Made by a program: the position numbers and the translations under genes | Shown: one piece after another, positions 1 through 8,230 of the stretch | Numbering within the stretch: position 1 is the first letter of the stretch | How the letters are laid out: each line of letters begins with the position of its first letter | DNA from: Coxiellaceae bacterium | GTDB lineage: Bacteria; Pseudomonadota; Gammaproteobacteria; Coxiellales; Coxiellaceae | Direction: 5' to 3' | Assembly (NCBI GenBank): GCA_014238325.1 | Contig: JABABH010000218.1 | Location: 1 to 19,041, forward strand | DNA: 19,041 nucleotides | The notes under the pieces: generated by a model | What the model was told of the DNA's origin: nothing | What the model saw: only the letters and a program-made list of their open reading frames with translations | The model's database searches: none

Positions 1-79
1 CCATCATGCAACAAGATGAAACGGATAACAAGTCCCTACACCGTATTCTCTGCCCCCCACCCTAATACACAGGAAAATA

Positions 80-790
80 TTAGCGCTTAAGATACAATCC
101 AATCATGTCCTTAACAAAGGGTACTGTAATTTTGCGCTGTAAGGCTAAAGAAGCGCGCTCTAATGTATAGAGCAATTCAAATAATACAGACATATCACGT
201 GGATAACGGCTTAATAAAAAATAACCTACTTCTTGCGTGAGATCAAATCCACGCGCACGTGCACGCATTTGCAGGGCCTCAATTTTCTCCGCATCGTTGA
301 GTGACACCACATTAAAGACCAAGCCCCAAGATAATCGAGATTGCAAATCTGCTAATTGACAGGCGAGCTGCGGTGGAATGTGACTCCCTACCACCACAAC
401 ATGCACAGCATGGGCCCGAGCACGATTATAAAAATGCAGTAATCCTTCTTCCCATAGAGGCTGGCCCAACACCGCATCCAGATCATCGATACAAACCAGC
501 TTTTTATCCTGCTCCATGCCGTCCAAAATAGAGGGATGCATGGCTGTATTTTTCAAAGGCAGATAAAGTACGTCGCCGGATGCTGGCTCTTTGAGCCAGG
601 CATGGCAACAAGCCTGCAATAGATGAGTACGACCCACGCTTCTATCACCCCAAAGATACATAAATGTCTCATCGGTATAGCTCAAAAAACGATGCAGCAT
701 GTCCAATACGTGTTGATTACCGCCCACATGAAAATTCTCAAACGTAGCATAATCGTCCAGAATCAAAGGTAAGGCTAACTGCTCAACCAT
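80..790 (-). CDS. hda: DnaA regulatory inactivator Hda
   Basis: Hda is an AAA+ protein that, bound to the DNA-loaded sliding clamp, stimulates hydrolysis of DnaA-ATP and so prevents over-initiation of replication. The 236-residue protein has a clamp-binding motif at the N-terminus (QLALPL, residues 4-9), a degenerate P-loop GDRSVGRT at 48-55 in which Arg replaces the Walker A Lys, as is usual in Hda, a Walker B segment LVCIDDLD at about 98-105, and an ADLQSRLSWG segment at about 147-156 matching the AAA+ core. It is the usual Hda length and lacks the DNA-binding domain IV that a DnaA would have. Its ATG overlaps the stop codon of the upstream DUF2066 gene (TAATG), so translation is probably coupled. 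This pairing, divergent from purMN, is also found in Pseudomonas (from memory). The identification is firm. Confidence 0.93.
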   Translation of the reverse strand: MVEQLALPLILDDYATFENFHVGGNQHVLDMLHRFLSYTDETFMYLWGDRSVGRTHLLQACCHAWLKEPASGDVLYLPLKNTAMHPSILDGMEQDKKLVCIDDLDAVLGQPLWEEGLLHFYNRARAHAVHVVVVGSHIPPQLACQLADLQSRLSWGLVFNVVSLNDAEKIEALQMRARARGFDLTQEVGYFLLSRYPRDMSVLFELLYTLERASLALQRKITVPFVKDMIGLYLKR

Positions 791-1878
791 TAGAATGACG
801 CACGTTCAGGTTGAGCCGGAGCCGCTTTCCATTGGTAAAATAAAGCATTCATATGAGATCCAATATCGGTGGGCGCTGATGCTGAAGCAAAATGCGAGGC
901 GCTCTTTAATGCATTAACTAAGGCCATCACACCACCCACCGTGGTGATTTTTAAAGAAATCGTGTCCCCTGTCATATTACGAATAGAGACGTTGGTCACG
1001 GGCGCCAAATGTTTCAATTTGGATAGCACATGTACATAATCATGCAAGGTATAAACTCCGTACACCTGTAGCAATACATCCGGATAACGATTGTGCTTTT
1101 CAATTTGCAACTGAATAGCCATCATCTCGACAGCGCGATCGAGACCATTTTTTAAAACTTGGGACATATCTGAAGCACTCGTTTGCCATTCATAAGGCTT
1201 GCCATTTAAGAATAATATCCATTCACATTCTATATGATGTGCAGCATTAAAAGTAATAGCACCCGCCAATACCGTGTCAACCCCGTAGCGTTTTAATACA
1301 TATTGCATCTGACTCTCCGTTGGCAATACCGTCTGACCGGACAATAAGGTATGGTCTTGATCCTCTAAATCTAATATCGGAAATAAGATAGGCAAACCAC
1401 GGGCTGTGGCCATCGCTTTTAAAGTATGTCGAATCGGATGGTCCATCTCGTCACTTAAAACCTGGCGTTGCGTAGCGCTCGGGATAGACAACCACAACAA
1501 GGTGAGCGGACGTTCATCTCCCCAGATGACCTGGTGAGCTTTTTTCAGCAAATAACGCATCTTGTTAGGATAGAACGTCACTTGTAACGATAACTTACCT
1601 CCATGGTTTAAACGGGAATAATGATAATGTTTCATATACATGTCAAGGTGAGTCGCCGCCTGTTGTGCAACCGGCAAAGCCATGACATTGCCATTACCAC
1701 TCATTTTAATTAAGGCAGCTTGAAATGCCTGTAAACATCCCTGCCGCAACCGTTCTGCGGTATGGTCATCCACCGATACCGTCGCGACATTCGCCTCACC
1801 CACGGTCAGGGATGCACCTGTGGTGACCACACCCATCATCAAGACAAAGCATATCAGCCATAGATATTGTCTCTTCAT
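790..1878 (-). CDS. DUF2066 family secreted protein of unknown function
   Basis: This resembles the DUF2066 proteins encoded next to hda in many gammaproteobacteria; no biochemical role is established that I know of. I place the start at the ATG at 1876-1878, giving 362 residues, because it begins MKRQYLW and runs straight into a hydrophobic segment (about residues 5-22) that reads as a Sec signal peptide, with an AGG about ten bases upstream. An ATG at 1908 would add ten residues (MIDIAIGPLS) in front. After the signal the protein is soluble, with no further membrane segments, so a periplasmic or envelope location is inferred. Its stop overlaps the hda ATG by one base, and the two genes form a bicistron read away from purM. 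Confidence 0.75.
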   Translation of the reverse strand: MKRQYLWLICFVLMMGVVTTGASLTVGEANVATVSVDDHTAERLRQGCLQAFQAALIKMSGNGNVMALPVAQQAATHLDMYMKHYHYSRLNHGGKLSLQVTFYPNKMRYLLKKAHQVIWGDERPLTLLWLSIPSATQRQVLSDEMDHPIRHTLKAMATARGLPILFPILDLEDQDHTLLSGQTVLPTESQMQYVLKRYGVDTVLAGAITFNAAHHIECEWILFLNGKPYEWQTSASDMSQVLKNGLDRAVEMMAIQLQIEKHNRYPDVLLQVYGVYTLHDYVHVLSKLKHLAPVTNVSIRNMTGDTISLKITTVGGVMALVNALKSASHFASASAPTDIGSHMNALFYQWKAAPAQPERASF

Positions 1879-1947
1879 ACTAAGTGGACCTATCGCGATA
1901 TCTATCATCCATCATTAAACCGTAAACCTATACCTTCAATATGATCC

Positions 1948-1974
1948 ATTATAGGATGCTTCATGAAATGCAAA
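1948..1974 (-). promoter_or_regulatory. candidate promoter for DUF2066-hda
   Basis: On the minus strand a perfect -10 hexamer TATAAT lies at 1948-1953. A weak -35 candidate, TTTGCA, sits 15 bases further upstream. Transcription would begin about 30 bases before the longer start option at 1908 and about 60 before the preferred start at 1878. The -10 match is exact, but the -35 spacing is short, so this is a moderate-confidence prediction. Confidence 0.45.
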
Positions 1975-2115
1975 CAGGGACATCAGGGCAGGGCGGGTCG
2001 CCGTATTCTGCTTACCCAAGAACATCCTGCTACCATCCCCTAGCTTCTGTCCATTCCTCGCATCACCCTACATCCTCCTAAATGGCTTCCCATTCAGATG
2101 CTCCATTGCTATTCA

Positions 2116-2143
2116 TTGTGTTGAGATTGTGCCATGCTATAGC
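2116..2143 (+). promoter_or_regulatory. candidate promoter for purMN
   Basis: TTGTGT at 2116-2121 and TATAGC at 2138-2143 are separated by 16 bases and lie 40 bases before the purM ATG. Both hexamers are imperfect. No clear Shine-Dalgarno sequence precedes purM; the bases just before its ATG are A/T-rich. Confidence 0.35.
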
Positions 2144-2182
2144 AAACTGAACTCATTCTACCCATCACTATAAAATATATGT

Positions 2183-3238
2183 ATGACTATGACCACCCCA
2201 ACTGCCCCACTTTCGTATCAAGCCTCTGGTGTCAACATCCAAAAAGGTAACGAACTCGTTCATACCATTAAAAAACTGGCTAAAAACACACATCGCCCTG
2301 GTGCCATCAGCACTATTGGTAGTTTTAACGGGTTATTTGAATTACCAGCCGGGTATACTCAACCCGTATTAGTCTCGAGTACGGATGGTGTCGGCACTAA
2401 ATTAAAACTTGCAGCTGCTATGGGCATACATCACAGCATAGGCATCGATCTTGTCGCGATGTGTGTCAATGATGTGATAACTTCGGGCGCCACTCCGCTA
2501 TTTTTTCTTGACTATTACGCCACACCGGCGCTTGATCCTCAGCACGCCGCTATGATTATTGAAGGTATTGTAACAGGATGTCAAACAGCGAATATGACTC
2601 TATTGGGCGGAGAAACGGCGGAAATGCCTGGACTCTACCAAGCTCCTGATTATGACCTAGCAGGCTTCTGTGTTGGTATTGTGGAAAAGCACGCGATGAT
2701 TGATGGCCCTAATCAAGTCCAGGTTGGCGATACCCTGGTCGCCTTAGCTTCATCGGGTCCACACGCCAATGGTTATTCGCTGATCCGCACCATTATTGAG
2801 GCATCACAAAGCTCCCTAACCCAAGCTTTTGAAGACAGTACCCTTGGAGAAACGCTCCTCACACCCACCTATATTTATACCGACGTTTGCCAAACCCTAT
2901 TAAGCACTATCAAACCACACGCCATGGCACATATTACCGGTGGCGGATTATTAGAAAATATTGCCCGCATACTCCCCCCTTATACCAAAGCCATGATTGA
3001 CCCTAGTAGCTGGACATGGCCACCCATATTTCATTGGCTACAAGAAAAAGGACGTGTCACTGATCAGGAAATGTGGGCTACTTTTAATCTTGGCATTGGG
3101 TTTATCGTCTGCATCAGTCCTGCTGATCTCCCTACCGTCTTGGATTGTGCGACTACGGCAGATTTCCACGCCTTTCCTGTAGGACAAATCACAGCAGGTC
3201 AAGACAAAGCACCCATCGTATCGCTTGAACCTATATGA
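2183..3238 (+). CDS. purM: phosphoribosylformylglycinamidine cyclo-ligase (AIR synthetase)
   Basis: PurM closes the imidazole ring of purines: FGAM plus ATP gives AIR, ADP and phosphate, in the cytosol. The 351-residue protein is close to the family length (345 in E. coli) and collinear with it. Visible signatures are SYQASGVNI near residue 11, the nucleotide-binding STDGVGTKL at 66-74, MCVNDV at 93-98, FFLDYYAT at 107-114, the glycine-rich GGETAEMPG at 142-150, SSGPHANGYSL in the middle and ITGGGLLENI further on. The start at 2183 has a second in-frame ATG two codons later, and the sequence does not decide between them. The stop overlaps the purN start (ATGA), indicating coupled translation of two purine genes in the order seen in many gammaproteobacteria. 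Confidence 0.96.
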   Translation: MTMTTPTAPLSYQASGVNIQKGNELVHTIKKLAKNTHRPGAISTIGSFNGLFELPAGYTQPVLVSSTDGVGTKLKLAAAMGIHHSIGIDLVAMCVNDVITSGATPLFFLDYYATPALDPQHAAMIIEGIVTGCQTANMTLLGGETAEMPGLYQAPDYDLAGFCVGIVEKHAMIDGPNQVQVGDTLVALASSGPHANGYSLIRTIIEASQSSLTQAFEDSTLGETLLTPTYIYTDVCQTLLSTIKPHAMAHITGGGLLENIARILPPYTKAMIDPSSWTWPPIFHWLQEKGRVTDQEMWATFNLGIGFIVCISPADLPTVLDCATTADFHAFPVGQITAGQDKAPIVSLEPI

Positions 3239-3933
3239 AAAAATGCGCTCTATCAGACTACACCATGGTTGTCTTGATCTCTGGGAATGGCTCTAATTTG
3301 CAAGCAATTATGGATGCTATCCGCCATCATAACTTGCCCGTTCGCTTATTGGCTGTTATCAGCAATACTTTCTCTGCCTATGGTCTCGTACGCGCTCAAG
3401 CAGCTCATATCCCTACCCATATCATTCCTCATACCCATTATGACTCAAGAGCAGCTTTTGAAACGTCGATAAGACAGGTTATTAACACGTATCAGCCCGC
3501 CTTAATCGTGCTGGCAGGCTTTATGCGTCGTCTTACTGCCCATTTCGTCAATGCGTATCCTAACTGTATTATTAATATTCATCCAGCATTACTCCCACGT
3601 CATCCAGGATGCCATACTCACCAACGAGCATTGGACGCGAAAGATACTATGCATGGCGCAAGCGTGCATTATGTGACGGCAGAACTCGATGGCGGCCCTA
3701 TTATTTGCCAAGGAAAATTATCTATTTTGCCCAATGATACAGCTGATACCTTGCAATACCGCGTGGCTGCTATAGAACATGCGATCTATCCAGAAGCCAT
3801 AAGATGGTTAGCAACTCATCGTCTTCGGATATCGGGCACGGAAGTATTCCTAGACGGACACTTATTACCCACCACCGGTTACCCTATAAAACTCGCATCA
3901 GGGGCTCGCCCTCAGGCAAAAAGCATTGTATAA
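3235..3933 (+). CDS. purN: phosphoribosylglycinamide formyltransferase
   Basis: PurN transfers a formyl group from 10-formyltetrahydrofolate to GAR, giving FGAR, two steps before the PurM reaction. The phosphate-binding loop SGNGSNLQA is at residues 16-24. The catalytic residues can be matched to E. coli Asn106, His108 and Asp144: Asn114 and His116 in INIHPALLPRHPG, and Asp152 in AELDGGPII. The 232-residue protein is somewhat longer than E. coli PurN (212) because of a few extra residues at the N-terminus (MKKCALSDYT) and a C-terminal tail of about 15 residues ending in KSIV. The gene overlaps purM by four bases and is followed 40 bases later by the ihfB-like gene on the same strand. Confidence 0.95.
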   Translation: MKKCALSDYTMVVLISGNGSNLQAIMDAIRHHNLPVRLLAVISNTFSAYGLVRAQAAHIPTHIIPHTHYDSRAAFETSIRQVINTYQPALIVLAGFMRRLTAHFVNAYPNCIINIHPALLPRHPGCHTHQRALDAKDTMHGASVHYVTAELDGGPIICQGKLSILPNDTADTLQYRVAAIEHAIYPEAIRWLATHRLRISGTEVFLDGHLLPTTGYPIKLASGARPQAKSIV

Positions 3934-3934
3934 T
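3929..3934 (+). promoter_or_regulatory. possible -10 element for the ihfB-like gene
   Basis: A perfect TATAAT overlaps the end of purN, 39 bases before the ihfB ATG. No recognisable -35 hexamer lies at 16-18 bases upstream, so it may be chance. If used, it would let ihfB be transcribed apart from purMN. Confidence 0.3.
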
Positions 3935-3973
3935 GTATTGTCATATTAATAGTTTATAGAGGTTAGTAACGCC

Positions 3974-4324
3974 ATGGTGAAATCAGAGCTCATTCATTGT
4001 ATACACAAAAAAATGAAAGATTTGTCCTTCAAGGACGTTGAGCTCGGTGTCAACACTACTCTCGATTACCTTAGCACCGTACTCGCTGCTGGTAAACGTA
4101 TCGAAATTCGTGGTTTTGGCAGCTGTTCATTAAGACATCGCCCGCCTCGCCAAGCGCATAATCCCAAAACAGGTGAATGGGGTTATACCCAAGAAAAATA
4201 CACCCCACATTTCAAACCTGGCAAAAACTTAAAAGAGCGCGTCAATAACAACCGCCATCACTGCACAATCAATGACAACAGCACACAAGAAGGTTCGGAA
4301 TCTACCTCTACGGAAGCATCATAG
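3974..4324 (+). CDS. ihfB: integration host factor beta subunit-like DNA-bending protein
   Basis: IHF is a heterodimeric HU-fold protein that bends DNA sharply at specific sites and assists replication, recombination and transcription. The N-terminus MVKSELI, the core RIEIRGFGSCSLRHRPPR at about residues 42-59, NPKTGEWGY and the closing YTPHFKPGKNLKER follow E. coli IHF-beta almost position for position, including the beta-arm Arg-Pro-Pro/Asn-Pro-Lys-Thr-Gly region that enters the minor groove. An AGAGG sequence lies 11 bases before the ATG. The protein is 116 residues rather than about 94: after the normal end near residue 93 there is a 20-25-residue tail rich in Asn, Ser, Thr and Glu. The usual neighbour of ihfB is rpsA; here it follows purMN. 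The IHF-beta assignment over generic HU is fairly sure. Confidence 0.85.
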   Translation: MVKSELIHCIHKKMKDLSFKDVELGVNTTLDYLSTVLAAGKRIEIRGFGSCSLRHRPPRQAHNPKTGEWGYTQEKYTPHFKPGKNLKERVNNNRHHCTINDNSTQEGSESTSTEAS

Positions 4325-4333
4325 CACGATAAG

Positions 4334-5356
4334 TTATACGTCATCTGGAAGTAATAAGCTAAATAAATTTTTAGGATCCTTAATTTCAGGAATCATATCT
4401 AGCATATGGCCCACGTGAAATTCTTCGGATAAGGCGTAGACTAAACGTAATACGGCATAATCTTCTAGCGAAAAACCCACAGAATCAAAAATAAAGATTT
4501 CATCTTCACAGATTCGTCCGTCTTTTTCATGCTTAACTAGCTCCCATAACTCTGCATATACACTATTAGGATTATAATTTTGTATCTCCCCCTCGTGGCG
4601 TGATTGATCGACAAATTCAGATACAATCCGCCCTCGCTTTAAGATTTTTGGATCTAATTCTGTTTTTCCACGACAGTCTCCACCAATAGCATTAATCAAC
4701 ATACCAGGCTGGATCCAATGGTCTTTTAGAATATGCGCTTGCTTACGTGCAGCGGTTGCTGTGGTTATAATATCAGCTCCATGAATCGTTTCTTCAATGC
4801 TCGAACAAGCTTGCAAACGCATATCATAATGTTTTAAGTTGTCTGCGAATTTATTCATCGCTGCTGGGTCTAAATCAAAATACCGAACCGTTTCCAAAGG
4901 AAATAAGGCACGATGAGCTAAGACCTGAAACTCCGATTGCGCTCCTGTACCAATCATTGCAAATGTCTTAGCATGTGGTTTAGCTAAATATTCTGCTGCC
5001 AATGCGGAAGTAGAAGCGGTACGTAAAGCAGTCAACAAAGTCATTTCACTGATGATAACGGGATAACCACTCGCAATATCAGCCAAAAAACCTGTGCCAA
5101 TAATCGTCTGTTTATTCTCGTTCGGATTCAGAGGATGCCCATTGATATATTTGACCGTATAGTAGTCTTTGCCCCATAAGGGCATAAGCTCAATCACGCC
5201 ATTACTAAAATGAGTCACGACCCTCGGCATTTTATGAAATTCGGTCCAGCGGGAGAAACAATCCTTCAATTGAGCAATGAGTGCCAGGATAAACTTCTCG
5301 AGTGTGACCTTATGAATTAATTCTCTAACATCATCAACTGTAATAATTCTAACCAT
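4334..5356 (-). CDS. ornithine cyclodeaminase
   Basis: The protein belongs to the ornithine cyclodeaminase / mu-crystallin family, which converts L-ornithine to L-proline plus ammonia using tightly bound NAD+. The 340 residues align closely with Pseudomonas putida OCD: Lys69 in TVKYINGHPLN, Arg112 in TALRTAS, the dinucleotide-binding MIGTGAQSEFQ at about 134-144, and Asp227 in NAIGGDCRGKTEL (Asp228 in P. putida, from memory). The FDSVGFSLEDYAVLR segment near the C-terminus is also typical of true OCDs rather than of ketimine reductases or alanine dehydrogenase-type members. The start codon overlaps the hemF 3' end by eight bases and has AAGGA immediately upstream, so it is the last gene of the minCDE-hemF unit. 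The gene ends nine bases from ihfB, convergently, with no room for a terminator between them. Confidence 0.9.
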   Translation of the reverse strand: MVRIITVDDVRELIHKVTLEKFILALIAQLKDCFSRWTEFHKMPRVVTHFSNGVIELMPLWGKDYYTVKYINGHPLNPNENKQTIIGTGFLADIASGYPVIISEMTLLTALRTASTSALAAEYLAKPHAKTFAMIGTGAQSEFQVLAHRALFPLETVRYFDLDPAAMNKFADNLKHYDMRLQACSSIEETIHGADIITTATAARKQAHILKDHWIQPGMLINAIGGDCRGKTELDPKILKRGRIVSEFVDQSRHEGEIQNYNPNSVYAELWELVKHEKDGRICEDEIFIFDSVGFSLEDYAVLRLVYALSEEFHVGHMLDMIPEIKDPKNLFSLLLPDDV

Positions 5357-6362
5357 TCTTCCTTACCCCATCCTGATCGTGTTGGGCCGTAGATGCCTCA
5401 TGTAAGTATGGCACATCAGATGACTTCTCCGCGCCAATCCAGTCTCTTGGCACCAAAAAATTTTCATATAGCGCTCTTTCTGGTGTACCTGGTTCTGGAG
5501 ACCAATTGTATCGCCACGCCACTTGTGGCGGTAAAGACATCAATATGGATTCAACTCGCCCTCCCCACTGTAATCCAAATAGCGTGCCGCGATCATAAAT
5601 CAAATTAAATTCCACGTAACGTCCACGACGATATTGCTGAAAGTCACGCTCTCGCTGACCGTAGTGGTGATGCTGCCTACGATCAACAATAGATAAATAA
5701 GCCTGTATAAAACTATGTCCTACCTCTTGAATAAATCGAAAGGTTGACTCAAAGCCCCAGCGATTCAGATCATCAAAAAAAAGGCCGCCAATACCACGAG
5801 GTTCTTGGCGATGGGGTAAGTAAAAATAGCGATCACATTGTGCTTTAAAGTCAGCATATATATTTTCACCCCAAGGATCACAAGCTGCTTTAGCCCTACG
5901 ATGCCATTGATAGCAATCTTCCTCAAATCCATAGTAAGGAGTTAAATCATAGCCCCCGCCAAACCACCAGACAGGTGGAAACGATGCTTTATGTGCAACA
6001 AAAAAGCGTAAATTCATATGCGCGGTCGGAACGTACGGATTATAAGGATGGGCAATCACGGATAGCCCTTGAGCCATAAAAGCATAGCCTTCTAAATCAG
6101 GATGTTTCTGCGTGGCAATGACCGGTAAGACCGGCCCTGATACGCGAGAAAATGCGACACCGATCTGTTCAAATACCGTCCCATCTCGCATCACACACGT
6201 ACAGCCACCACCTCGTGAAGGTTGTTCCCAAGCATCTTTAATAAAATGCCCCACGCCATCTTGAGCTGCTAACTGTACACAAAAATTATCTTGGCAAGCT
6301 TGCAAATAGGTCTGCACACTGAGCATGGCTTGTTCAGCATCAATACAACCCGTCGTGTTCAT
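5349..6362 (-). CDS. hemF: oxygen-dependent coproporphyrinogen III oxidase
   Basis: HemF oxidatively decarboxylates two propionate side chains of coproporphyrinogen III to give protoporphyrinogen IX in heme synthesis, using O2. The family blocks are clear: SRGGGCTCVMRDGTVFEQIGV, the PYVPTAHMNLRFF segment carrying the conserved catalytic-region His (residue 115 from the chosen start), WWFGGGYDLTPYY, RGIGGLFFDDLN, RYVEFNLIYDRGTLFGLQ and WGGRVESILMSLPP. I start at the ATG at 6360-6362 (337 residues, MNTTGCIDAEQ); the longest frame uses a TTG four codons earlier. After the usual family end near FLVPRDWI the protein has about 25 extra, low-complexity residues that overlap the start of ocd. It lies a short distance downstream of minE, which is unusual for heme genes. 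Presence of HemF implies that the organism meets oxygen. Confidence 0.95.
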   Translation of the reverse strand: MNTTGCIDAEQAMLSVQTYLQACQDNFCVQLAAQDGVGHFIKDAWEQPSRGGGCTCVMRDGTVFEQIGVAFSRVSGPVLPVIATQKHPDLEGYAFMAQGLSVIAHPYNPYVPTAHMNLRFFVAHKASFPPVWWFGGGYDLTPYYGFEEDCYQWHRRAKAACDPWGENIYADFKAQCDRYFYLPHRQEPRGIGGLFFDDLNRWGFESTFRFIQEVGHSFIQAYLSIVDRRQHHHYGQRERDFQQYRRGRYVEFNLIYDRGTLFGLQWGGRVESILMSLPPQVAWRYNWSPEPGTPERALYENFLVPRDWIGAEKSSDVPYLHEASTAQHDQDGVRKNG

Positions 6363-6389
6363 AGCATCCGCCAAGAGCAGACCATCTGC

Positions 6390-6644
6390 TCACTGCTCTT
6401 CACCAGGCAATAAAACATTCAGCTCAATGACCGCGTGATCATTGACCACACGCCAGTCTATATTAATCTGATCATGGGCTACTTTCGTATATTTAGTAAT
6501 AACCTGAATAATTTCTTTGCGTAATAACGGCAAATAATCAGGATTGCTCTCCCCTGTACGCTGCTGAGCAATAATGATTTGCAGGCGATTCTTTGCCGTT
6601 TCTGCAGATTTATCTCGAAATCTAAAATACTTCATCAATCTCAT
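6390..6644 (-). CDS. minE: cell division topological specificity factor MinE
   Basis: MinE stimulates the ATPase of membrane-bound MinD and drives Min oscillation, so that the MinC inhibitor stays off midcell. The 84 residues contain the membrane-targeting N-terminal helix (MKYFRFRDKSAETAKNRL), the MinD-contact region AKNRLQIIIAQQR, the YLPLLRKEIIQVITKY block and the C-terminal strand AVIELNVLLP, all collinear with E. coli MinE (88 residues). The ATG at 6644 overlaps the minD stop as ATGA; an internal ATG three codons later is the alternative. It is the third gene of the minCDE order. Confidence 0.94.
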   Translation of the reverse strand: MRLMKYFRFRDKSAETAKNRLQIIIAQQRTGESNPDYLPLLRKEIIQVITKYTKVAHDQINIDWRVVNDHAVIELNVLLPGEEQ

Positions 6645-7465
6645 GTTGCCACCCCTTCAGACATCCTAAAAAGCCGTTCCCACCAAGCACGTTTTTTCTG
6701 AGTCATTTTAAAGGGCGGTAATTGACCCAAAAATCGCAAGACTAAATCATGATAGGCCTGACCTGCGTGACTGGAACGATCCAAAATCGCAGGCACACCA
6801 GCATTAGAAGCCGTAAGTATGGTCTTCGATTCAGGAATCACCGCCAGTAGATCAATCCCCAATAAATCTTTAATATCGGCTAAATTGAGCATTTCACCCT
6901 GATGAGCACGCTTTTCCGCATAGCGTGTAATAATCAGATGCTCTTTAATCGGTGACTGATCTTCTCGAGCACGTTGCGTTTTACTCTGCAATAAGCCAAT
7001 CACGCGGTCAGCATCTCGGACCGATGACACTTCAGGGTTCGCTACAATAAAAGCTGTATCTGCATAATACATCGCCATTTGTGCACCTGTTTCAATACCC
7101 GCTGGTGAATCACATACAATATAGTCAAAGGTTTGGCGTAATTCGCTTAATAATGAACCCACGGACTCATAAGATAATACGTCTTTATCCCGTGTTTGTG
7201 AGGCTGCTAAAATAAATAAATGCTCAAAACGTTTGTCCTTAATCAAGGCTTGCTTAAGCTGAGCTTCCCCACGCATCACATGCGTCATGTCGTAGACCAC
7301 TCGACGTTCACAACCCATGACCAAATCTAAATTCCTAAGCCCAATATCAAAATCTATCACCACGGTCCTGTGGCCTTGCTGTGCTAATCCAACTGCAAAA
7401 GACGCACTCGTGGTGGTCTTACCCACTCCCCCTTTCCCAGAACTAACAACAATCACCTCGCTCAT
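6641..7465 (-). CDS. minD: septum site-determining ATPase MinD
   Basis: MinD is a ParA-family ATPase that binds the inner membrane when ATP-bound, recruits MinC, and is released by MinE. The 274-residue protein has the deviant Walker A KGGVGKT at residues 11-17 with the signature Lys11, Asp40 in VIDFDIGLRNLD, the DSPAGIETGA switch II region near 120, and a C-terminal amphipathic helix (KKRAWWERLFRM, about 257-268) that is the membrane-targeting sequence. Its ATG follows the minC stop directly (TAAATG) and its own stop overlaps the minE start. The match to the family is complete. Confidence 0.97.
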   Translation of the reverse strand: MSEVIVVSSGKGGVGKTTTSASFAVGLAQQGHRTVVIDFDIGLRNLDLVMGCERRVVYDMTHVMRGEAQLKQALIKDKRFEHLFILAASQTRDKDVLSYESVGSLLSELRQTFDYIVCDSPAGIETGAQMAMYYADTAFIVANPEVSSVRDADRVIGLLQSKTQRAREDQSPIKEHLIITRYAEKRAHQGEMLNLADIKDLLGIDLLAVIPESKTILTASNAGVPAILDRSSHAGQAYHDLVLRFLGQLPPFKMTQKKRAWWERLFRMSEGVAT

Positions 7466-8155
7466 TTATATCCCCTCAATATTGAGTTTTTCTGCTTTCC
7501 AATAAATATGCGTCATGGCAGACGGACGTAGGGTAGGAGCATGAATATTATCTTTAACCAAATAATAGCCAGCAATAGCAATCAATTCAGCTTCTAAGGT
7601 TTTACAAAAAATATGCGTTTCTGTATTACCATCCATACCCGCTAATGCGCGGCCCCTCAAAGGCCCGTATATATGAATATTACCATCAGCCATACACTCA
7701 GCACCAACATTGACAGAAGACAAGATGACTAAATCACAATCTCTCGCATAAATTTGAGTGCCAGCTCGTACTGGCTGAGTAATCACGCGGGTCGGCCGCA
7801 TCTGGCTGGGTTTTTGCGGAGTAGGCGGGCGCTCGGTATAATTCAAGTACATTAAACCGTATTGCTCTAACTCAGATCGCGCTTCCATGGGGATACCTTT
7901 GATCCCAACTGGAACGATTTTATATCGCTTTAACAGTTGATGGAGCCCTGCCCAATCTAAGGCAGAGACAGCTGGAATATATTGCGCATCGATCACGACC
8001 GGACTATGTGCAAAATAGTGGGGGGCTTGGTTTAATGTCGATGCCAGTTGTGCTTCAATCTTTTTTAAATCAGTGCTCTTTAATTGAACAACGGTCAACG
8101 GCACGAAATCTGACTTAAATTGCACAGCTAGCGCACGGGAATTCATGGTCATCAT
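7466..8155 (-). CDS. minC: septum site-determining protein MinC
   Basis: MinC inhibits FtsZ polymerisation and is delivered to the poles by MinD. The N-terminal inhibitory domain (about residues 1-100, ending near the RPPTPQKPSQ linker) is followed by the C-terminal beta-helix domain with ARDCDLVILSSVNVGAECMADGNIHIYG, LRGRALAGMDGN and THIFCKTLEAELIAIAGYY, closely matching E. coli MinC. I place the start at the ATG at 8153-8155 (229 residues). ATGs immediately after it (8152 and 8146) and an upstream TTG at 8164 are alternatives, and no clear ribosome binding site decides between them. It opens the tight unit minC-minD-minE-hemF-ocd; about 75 bases separate it from the upstream co-directional gene. 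Confidence 0.92.
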   Translation of the reverse strand: MMTMNSRALAVQFKSDFVPLTVVQLKSTDLKKIEAQLASTLNQAPHYFAHSPVVIDAQYIPAVSALDWAGLHQLLKRYKIVPVGIKGIPMEARSELEQYGLMYLNYTERPPTPQKPSQMRPTRVITQPVRAGTQIYARDCDLVILSSVNVGAECMADGNIHIYGPLRGRALAGMDGNTETHIFCKTLEAELIAIAGYYLVKDNIHAPTLRPSAMTHIYWKAEKLNIEGI

Positions 8156-8230
8156 GTCTATCAAATATTATTCATCAAATCATTTCAAATTAAAGTCTTA
8201 TCGCTTGTACCACCTTCGGACTGCATACCC

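Larger units (their letters stand above)
1879..2182. other. divergent intergenic region between DUF2066-hda and purM
   Basis: About 300 bases with no convincing gene separate two divergent operons. The part near DUF2066 holds the TATAAT candidate for that operon, and the part near purM holds a weaker sigma70-like site. The middle, about 1980-2100, is C-rich and pyrimidine-rich on the plus strand and shows no strong inverted repeat. I looked for a PurR-type operator (ACGCAAACGTTTGCGT) and saw none. Confidence 0.6.

Noticed and set aside
1..79. Possible gene or terminator downstream of hda
   Set aside because: No open frame, hairpin or T-run that I could support in these 79 bases.
4325..4333. 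Terminator between the convergent ihfB and ocd genes
   Set aside because: Only nine bases separate the stop codons and no inverted repeat was seen there.
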